Program-made: the position numbers and the translations under genes | Notes under the pieces: generated by a model | What the model was told of the DNA's origin: nothing | Database searches by the model: none | Seen by the model: the letters and a program-made list of their open reading frames with translations, nothing else | Assembly: GCA_937895465.1 (NCBI GenBank) | Contig: CALAYY010000150.1 | Location: forward strand, 1 to 8,349 | Reading direction: 5' to 3' | Length of the DNA stretch: 8,349 bases | DNA from: an uncultured Clostridia bacterium | GTDB lineage: Bacteria; Bacillota; Clostridia; Christensenellales; DUVY01 | Shown: positions 6,848-8,349 of the stretch, in pieces | Numbering within the stretch: position 1 is the stretch's first letter | How the letters are laid out: each line of letters opens with the position of its first letter

Positions 6848-7509
6848 TGAACCCTCCATATGGAGGAAACGAAAAAGAAGGAGTAAAGGTCAATTTTCCC
6901 TCAGACCTTCGCAGCAGCGAAACAGCCGATTTGTTTATATCAGTGATAATGTACCGTCTAAAAAAGAACGGGCGTTGTGCTGTTATTATTCCTGATGGCT
7001 TTTTATTTGGTACAGATAATGCAAAAGTAGCCATTAAGCAAAAACTTTTTTCAGAATTTAATTTACATACTGTAGTTCGTATGCCGCACAGCGTTTTTGC
7101 GCCATACACATCGATTACTACTAATATTTTGTTCTTTGACAAAACAACGCCTACCATAGAGACTTGGTTTTATCGTCTGGACATGCCACAAGGTTATAAA
7201 AATTTTTCCAAAACCAAACCCATGAAATTAGAGCATTTTGCTCCCGCTATAGAGTGGTGGAACAACCGCACCAAAATTAATATAGACGGTTTTGATAAGG
7301 CAAAAAAATACACAATCCAAGAAATTGCCGACCGCAATTATAATATTGACCTTTGCGGATATCCTCATGAAGAAGAAGAAATTTTACCCCCAAAAGAATT
7401 GATACAACAGTATCAAGAAAAACGCGCCAGCCTTAATGCTGATATTGACCGTGTGCTTTCAGAAATAACTTCTATTCTTGGTATCCAAGATAGGGAGAAA
7501 ACACTATGA
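6847..7509 (+). CDS. hsdM: type I DNA methyltransferase HsdM, C-terminal fragment (frameshifted)
   Basis: Remainder of HsdM, beginning almost exactly at catalytic motif IV NPPYGG (codons from 6850). Homologous sequence in this frame continues upstream to 6805, but a TGA at 6796-6798 closes the frame. It contains the rest of the methyltransferase fold (TADLFISVIMYRLKKNGRCAV, IPDGFLFG, VVRMPHSVFAPYTSITTNILFF) and a C-terminal helical tail ending in a coiled-coil-like stretch that in this family meets HsdS. It lacks motif I, so it cannot bind SAM alone. As an independent gene it could only start at ATG 6847, which shares its A with the TGA of the upstream fragment, or at TTG 6844; neither has a ribosome site. 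It is better read as the 3' half of one broken or sequence-error-split gene. Its TGA overlaps the hsdS start (ATGA, 7506-7509). Confidence 0.9.
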   Translation: MNPPYGGNEKEGVKVNFPSDLRSSETADLFISVIMYRLKKNGRCAVIIPDGFLFGTDNAKVAIKQKLFSEFNLHTVVRMPHSVFAPYTSITTNILFFDKTTPTIETWFYRLDMPQGYKNFSKTKPMKLEHFAPAIEWWNNRTKINIDGFDKAKKYTIQEIADRNYNIDLCGYPHEEEEILPPKELIQQYQEKRASLNADIDRVLSEITSILGIQDREKTL

Positions 7510-8349
7510 CCGCTCAGCAACTAAAAAACTCTATTCTCCAAATGGCTGTTCAAGGCAAGCTAGTACCGCAAGACCCCAATGATGAGCCGGCTAGTGTGTT
7601 GATTGAAAAGATAAGGAAGGAAAAGCAAGCTCTTATAAAAGCAGGTAAAATAAAACCCGAAAAAAATTCATCTACTATTTTTCGTGGCGATGATAATTTG
7701 TTCTATGAGAAAGTCGGCAATGAAATTCGCTGTATAGCAGATGAAATACCTTTTGATATTCCTGATAGCTGGGAATGGTGTAAGGTTAAAGACCTTTTTA
7801 CACATATGTCTGGTTTAGCTTATAAGAAAAGTTCATTAGAGATCAAAGGCGAAAGCATGGTGCGAGTCTTAAGAGGCGGTAATATTGGTGATAAGAAATA
7901 CTATTTTAAACATGATGATATAATGATTTCATCTGATTTTGTTAAATCAGAATTATATTTGCGTAAGAATTATATGATTACACCAGCAGTAAGCAGTATT
8001 GAACATATAGGAAAAATTGCTCTTATTGAGCAAGATTATTATAATGTTGTAGTAGGTGGTTTTGTTTTGATGCTAATTCCTTTTTTTAATAATGATGTTG
8101 TTTCAAAATATCTGCTATATGCATTTGCCACTAAAAGCCATCGTGACAATTGTAGAAGTATTACGAACAAATCTGGTCAAGCATTTTTTAATTTGTCTAG
8201 AGAGAAATTAATGAATTTACCTGTTGCTTTACCGCCGTTTGAAGAGATGATTCGAATTGTTAAGCGATTAGATGTGATTATGCCTATTATAAAGACATAC
8301 GAAAAAGCAGAACAGAATCTATTGAACTTAAATAAGGCTTTTCCCGACC
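7506..8349 (+). CDS. hsdS: type I restriction specificity subunit HsdS, 3' end beyond window
   Basis: DNA-recognition subunit that sets the target sequence for both methylation and cleavage by binding HsdM and HsdR. 281 codons are visible with no stop; typical HsdS is about 400-470 residues, so the second half lies outside. The N-terminal helix LKNSILQMAVQGKLVPQDPN, followed by DEPASVLIEKIRKEK, is highly typical. The first target-recognition domain runs from about IPDSWEW (85-91) to about residue 235. NLSREKLMNLPVALPPFEEM then leads into the central conserved helix (about 243-280), which acts as a spacer between recognition domains. AGGGAG (7492-7497) lies 8 bases before the ATG, and the 4-base ATGA overlap with hsdM indicates translational coupling. 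The recognition domain is intact here, but its target cannot be read from sequence. A half-length HsdS with one recognition domain cannot be excluded. Confidence 0.95.
   Translation, partial: MTAQQLKNSILQMAVQGKLVPQDPNDEPASVLIEKIRKEKQALIKAGKIKPEKNSSTIFRGDDNLFYEKVGNEIRCIADEIPFDIPDSWEWCKVKDLFTHMSGLAYKKSSLEIKGESMVRVLRGGNIGDKKYYFKHDDIMISSDFVKSELYLRKNYMITPAVSSIEHIGKIALIEQDYYNVVVGGFVLMLIPFFNNDVVSKYLLYAFATKSHRDNCRSITNKSGQAFFNLSREKLMNLPVALPPFEEMIRIVKRLDVIMPIIKTYEKAEQNLLNLNKAFPD

Noticed and set aside
6813..7157. 114-codon minus-strand open frame opposite hsdM
   Set aside because: It is antisense to well-conserved methyltransferase sequence and resembles no known family; the other minus-strand frames in the window are rejected for the same reason.

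Overview
The window looks like a chromosomal segment of a low-GC Gram-positive bacterium (Bacillota, most likely an uncultured Clostridia-type lineage). Reasons: strong AT bias, canonical AAGGAG-type ribosome sites, the dnaE-pfkA neighbourhood typical of that phylum, and a TRAP (MtrB) gene, a regulator known mainly from Bacillota. Everything recognisable is on the + strand. The lineage is inference; no 16S rRNA or other taxonomic marker is present.

Region 1 (1-3443) is a housekeeping block. It opens inside dnaE (replicative DNA polymerase III alpha subunit, C-terminal ~700 residues). A short gap with a good candidate promoter follows. Next is a 77-codon gene that aligns without gaps to my recollection of Bacillus TRAP, the tryptophan-activated RNA-binding attenuation protein. 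Then comes pfkA (ATP-dependent 6-phosphofructokinase), closed by a clear rho-independent terminator. The TRAP gene between dnaE and pfkA is the most interesting point here, because in Bacillus mtrB sits in a different operon (mtrA-mtrB).

Region 2 (3444-3598) is a 155-base AT-rich leader with no gene. It holds a perfect 6-bp inverted repeat, a ribosome site and no convincing sigma-A promoter.

Region 3 (3599-8349) is a type I restriction-modification operon in the order hsdR-hsdM-hsdS, resembling the EcoEI/type IB family, with tight spacing and a 4-base ATGA overlap between hsdM and hsdS. HsdR carries all expected nuclease and helicase motifs plus an unusual cysteine-rich insert (16 Cys in four C-x2-C-G-x2-P-C-x-C units) between the helicase and C-terminal domains. 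hsdM is split by an apparent one-base deletion in a run of six A (6798-6803), just upstream of the catalytic NPPY motif; restoring one A gives a normal ~494-residue methyltransferase. hsdS is intact through its first target-recognition domain and runs off the end of the window.

If the hsdM frameshift is real and not bypassed, the system should neither methylate nor restrict, since HsdR needs the M2S complex. If it is a sequencing artefact or a phase-variable switch, the operon would be a working barrier to foreign DNA. Arginine codon choice shifts from AGA-rich in dnaE to CGT-rich in hsdR and hsdM, which fits horizontal acquisition of the hsd block downstream of the conserved genes.
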